From JAHZFN01 sp965149945 (GTDB lineage Bacteria > Bacillota > Dehalobacteriia > UBA4068 > UBA4997), in NCBI GenBank assembly GCA_965149945.1, contig CBCTTQ010000037.1, positions 1 through 15,127 on the forward strand: a stretch of DNA of 15,127 nucleotides, written 5' to 3'. Positions 13,010 through 15,127 of this stretch are shown piece after piece. The notes below the pieces were generated by a model. It searched no databases and was not told the DNA's origin. It worked only from the letters and a program-made list of their open reading frames with translations. Position 1 is the first letter of the stretch, and each line of letters starts with the position of its first letter. A program made the translations under genes and the position numbers.

Positions 13010-14281
13010 ATGGCAATTGCGATTTTGTTTGGCTCATTTATTGCGTTGATTTTCCTTGGTATGCCCATCGGGTACGCCATTGGTCTGTCCACCATGCTCA
13101 GCGTATTGACGGACCCCATCGTTCCTTTTACCACGTTGACCCAGAACTGTATTACAGGGGTTGACTCTTTCCCGTTGATGGCGGTTCCCTTCTTCATGTT
13201 AGCGGGGAACTTGATGACCTGCGGCGGGATCGCGGAACGTATCGTTCATCTTTGTGACGTACTCTTCGGTCGTCTGACCGGCGGTCTGGCTGTTGTAACG
13301 GTTGTGGCTTGTATGTTCTACGCCGCGCTGTCCGGTTCTGCGGTAGCTACTACCACCGGTGTAGGGGCTTTCATGATCCCCTCCATGGCGGAACGTGGCT
13401 ATAATAAGAGTTTCGCGGCTTCCGTCACGGCGGCGGCCGGTTCCATCGGGGTAATTATTCCCCCCAGTATTCCCTTTGTAATTTACGGGGTTGCGGTTAA
13501 CTGCTCCATCGGCGACCTGTTCATCGCCGGCGTTATGCCCGGTATCGCTATGGGTGTCGCCTTGATCATCATGTCCATTATTTATTGTAAAAAACATGGT
13601 TACGGCGGCGACAAAACCCATTACGGCCTGAAAGGTCTTTGGAAAGCGTTCTACCGCGCTATTTTCGCCCTGTTGATGCCTGTTATCATCTTGGGCGGTA
13701 TCTATACCGGTATTTTCACCCCGACCGAATCCGCTTGTGTTGCTTGTGTATACTGCATCATCATCAGTGTTCTGGTTTATCGGGAAATGAGTCTGAAAGC
13801 TTTGTACGACGCTTTTAACGAAACCATGTGTGTAAACGGTTTGTCCACCTTCATGGTTGGTATGTCCATGGCTTTCGCCGTATACCTGAACGTTGAAAAC
13901 ATCCCGGCCACCATCGCCGACTGGATGCTGGGCATCACCGACAACAAGATTCTGCTGCTCATCATGATCAACATCTTCCTGTTGGTCGTAGGTTGCTTGG
14001 TCGACAACATTCCCGCCACCATCATTCTGGCGCCGATTCTGTTGCCGATTGTGGAATCCGTTGGTATGGACCCCGTACAATTCGGTATTATGTTGACCAT
14101 GAACTTGGCCATCGGCTTTGTAACACCGCCGTACGGCATCAACATCTTCGTTGCTTCCGCGATTTCGCACATCCCAATGATGAAGATGATGCGGACAACG
14201 GTAATGTGTTTGATAACATTGCTGATCGTACTGATGTTGGTAACATACTGGCCGTGGTTCACGATGGTATTTGTCAGCTGA
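13010..14281 (+). CDS. dctM: TRAP transporter large permease, DctM family
   Basis: This 423-residue protein is the ion-coupled transport subunit of the TRAP system; family members use the Na+ gradient to move the solute delivered by DctP. The length is typical. About 12 hydrophobic spans are visible. Family blocks are FMLAGNLM near residue 60, SGSAVATTTGVG around 109-120, the re-entrant hairpin region IPPSIPFVIYGV near 150, FTPTESA around 235, and GFVTPPYGINIF near the C-terminus. AGGAGGTG at 12996-13003 overlaps the dctQ stop codon and lies 6 bases before ATG, so translation of the two permease genes is tightly linked. Because the Mmd complex exports Na+, a sodium-driven importer fits the energetics of this organism. 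Substrate is inferred as a C4-dicarboxylate, not shown. Confidence 0.94.
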   Translation: MAIAILFGSFIALIFLGMPIGYAIGLSTMLSVLTDPIVPFTTLTQNCITGVDSFPLMAVPFFMLAGNLMTCGGIAERIVHLCDVLFGRLTGGLAVVTVVACMFYAALSGSAVATTTGVGAFMIPSMAERGYNKSFAASVTAAAGSIGVIIPPSIPFVIYGVAVNCSIGDLFIAGVMPGIAMGVALIIMSIIYCKKHGYGGDKTHYGLKGLWKAFYRAIFALLMPVIILGGIYTGIFTPTESACVACVYCIIISVLVYREMSLKALYDAFNETMCVNGLSTFMVGMSMAFAVYLNVENIPATIADWMLGITDNKILLLIMINIFLLVVGCLVDNIPATIILAPILLPIVESVGMDPVQFGIMLTMNLAIGFVTPPYGINIFVASAISHIPMMKMMRTTVMCLITLLIVLMLVTYWPWFTMVFVS

Positions 14282-14333
14282 TGAAACGCGGTTATCGCGT
14301 GTACGCATAATTTTTCATTTGATTTTCTCAGAG

Positions 14334-14372
14334 ACATCCCGTTCGAGTTTTCGAACGGGATGTTTTCTTTTT
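14334..14372 (+). terminator. Intrinsic terminator of dctQM
   Basis: ACATCCCGTTCGA (14334-14346) and TCGAACGGGATGT (14351-14363) form a perfect 13-bp stem with loop GTTT, followed by an interrupted T-tract. It lies about 50 bases after the dctM stop. Confidence 0.95.
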
Positions 14373-14990
14373 ACGGTAAAGGGAGATGCTTTTTTGAAGC
14401 GCGTCCCCTTTATCAGGTGTCTTGGGTGCGAGTTTGCCGGTTGGAAGCGGACTTTCGGAAGTGTGGCTTTTTCTGAGAGCAGGCGTACCCGCTTGAAGGA
14501 TGTTTGACTAAAAGGATGTTTGTGTCGAGCGCGTCTCCTTCCAAGGCGTTTCCTGAGAATGTGTTTGTTTTCTTCGGCTGTGACCGCTTCGTCTCGGAAA
14601 GATGCCTTTCGATAATCGGGACGGCGCCGCGGCAGAGGAAACCCTTTGTCGCGGTTCTTTTTCATGGTGTTGAGGGGAATTTGATTCCTTGTTTTCCGTT
14701 TAGTTGTCCGGTCGACAGACTATCCCCATACTTTGTGCGATTCTTTGCGCGGCTGATTGAACGCGGTTTTTGTGGCTTGGTCTTGTTCTTTGTTTGACTG
14801 GTTGAAAAGAGGTTTTCCTGTTTTACGTTGTTTCTTCCGGATATCTCCCTTCTTTTTTTTGCAGGTGCCGTTGTCTTTTTCTTGGGCGGAGCCTGCTGAG
14901 TAATGGAACGGCAAAGATCGCTTCGGCGGCAAAACAAGAGAAGAGAGAGGGTAGACGGAAAAGGTGGTTGAAGGGAAAGTATGATCGCGA
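14373..14990. other. Gene-free interval after the TRAP operon
   Basis: I find no gene with a ribosome binding site or recognisable product on either strand; open frames here are short and basic or Phe-rich. Visible structure: the 11-mer AAGGATGTTTG at 14496-14506 and 14512-14522, and an interrupted hairpin in which GCAGG (14861-14865) pairs with CCTGC (14892-14896) and CCG with CGG. The + strand is T-rich here, changing to purine-rich after about 14905. Confidence 0.5.
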
Positions 14991-14998
14991 AAAATGAG

Positions 14999-15058
14999 AA
15001 TGAAAAAGAGAAAGAATGAAAAAGAGAAAGAATGAAAAAGAGAAAGAATGAAAAAGAG
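14999..15058. repeat. 16-bp tandem repeat, 3.75 copies
   Basis: The unit AATGAAAAAGAGAAAG starts at 14999, 15015 and 15031, with a partial fourth copy at 15047-15058. Copies are identical. All bases but one T per unit are purines on the + strand. Confidence 0.95.
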
Positions 15059-15104
15059 CGGGGAAGATAAAAAACAGAGAATATGGAAAAGGAATCGGAG
15101 CGAA

Positions 15105-15127
15105 GAAGATAAAGAAGATAAAGAAGA
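15105..15127. repeat. 9-bp tandem repeat running off the window
   Basis: GAAGATAAA occurs at 15105 and 15114, then GAAGA to the window edge at 15127. The array may continue beyond the window. Confidence 0.8.

Noticed and set aside
13199..14308. Minus-strand open frame of 369 codons opposite dctM
   Set aside because: Gln/His/Asp-rich shadow of a membrane protein gene.
14315..14937. Minus-strand basic frames in the 3' region
   Set aside because: One runs through the dctM terminator; none has a ribosome binding site or familiar motif.
14999..15058. CRISPR array
   Set aside because: The repeats are 16 bp, directly abutting and without spacers, so this is a simple tandem repeat.

Overview
The window looks like a chromosomal segment from an anaerobic, propionate-forming member of the Negativicutes, most likely Acidaminococcaceae (Phascolarctobacterium or Succiniclasticum type). 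The grounds are a sodium-pumping methylmalonyl-CoA decarboxylase set, a secreted protein with three SLH domains (SLH proteins anchor to peptidoglycan in this diderm class), a B12 uptake locus and a dicarboxylate-type TRAP transporter. The genus is an inference from gene content, not from a database match. All convincing genes lie on the + strand.

Region 1 (1-3519) is the methylmalonyl-CoA decarboxylase: mmdA (carboxyltransferase alpha), a 40-residue single-span subunit with a TTG start (mmdD-like), mmdB (sodium-pumping membrane subunit) and, after a 174-base gap with its own strong promoter, mmdC (70-residue biotin carrier), closed by a clear terminator. Together these decarboxylate methylmalonyl-CoA to propionyl-CoA and export Na+, which is the energy-conserving step of succinate-to-propionate fermentation.

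Region 2 (about 3790-10359) is a riboswitch-controlled vitamin B12 acquisition operon. A cobalamin aptamer with a terminator expression platform precedes (a) a secreted alpha-toroid (prenyltransferase/squalene-cyclase-like) protein with three C-terminal SLH domains, (b) a membrane-anchored DUF4430 protein (the fold of the beta domain of transcobalamin and intrinsic factor), (c) EcfT, and (d) one 897-residue polypeptide that fuses two ECF ATPases to a membrane S-component. Proteins (a) and (b) resemble the two halves of human intrinsic factor/transcobalamin as separate polypeptides, one on the wall and one on the inner membrane. This is the most interesting system in the window.

Region 3 (10360-14372) is a TRAP transporter of the DctPQM type. 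dctP has a strong promoter, a direct repeat just upstream of it, and a leader with two stable hairpins. dctQ and dctM follow after a 550-base gap that holds a GC-rich hairpin, a second strong promoter and a roughly 290-base leader with a duplicated hairpin element. A perfect terminator ends the unit. Succinate or another C4-dicarboxylate is the likely substrate.

Region 4 (14373-15127) has no gene I can support. It ends in a purine-rich tract with a 16-bp tandem repeat and a 9-bp repeat that runs to the window edge.

Physiologically the three loci fit together: the TRAP system may import succinate, the B12 system supplies the cofactor of methylmalonyl-CoA mutase (not in this window), and Mmd turns the mutase product into propionyl-CoA and a sodium gradient.
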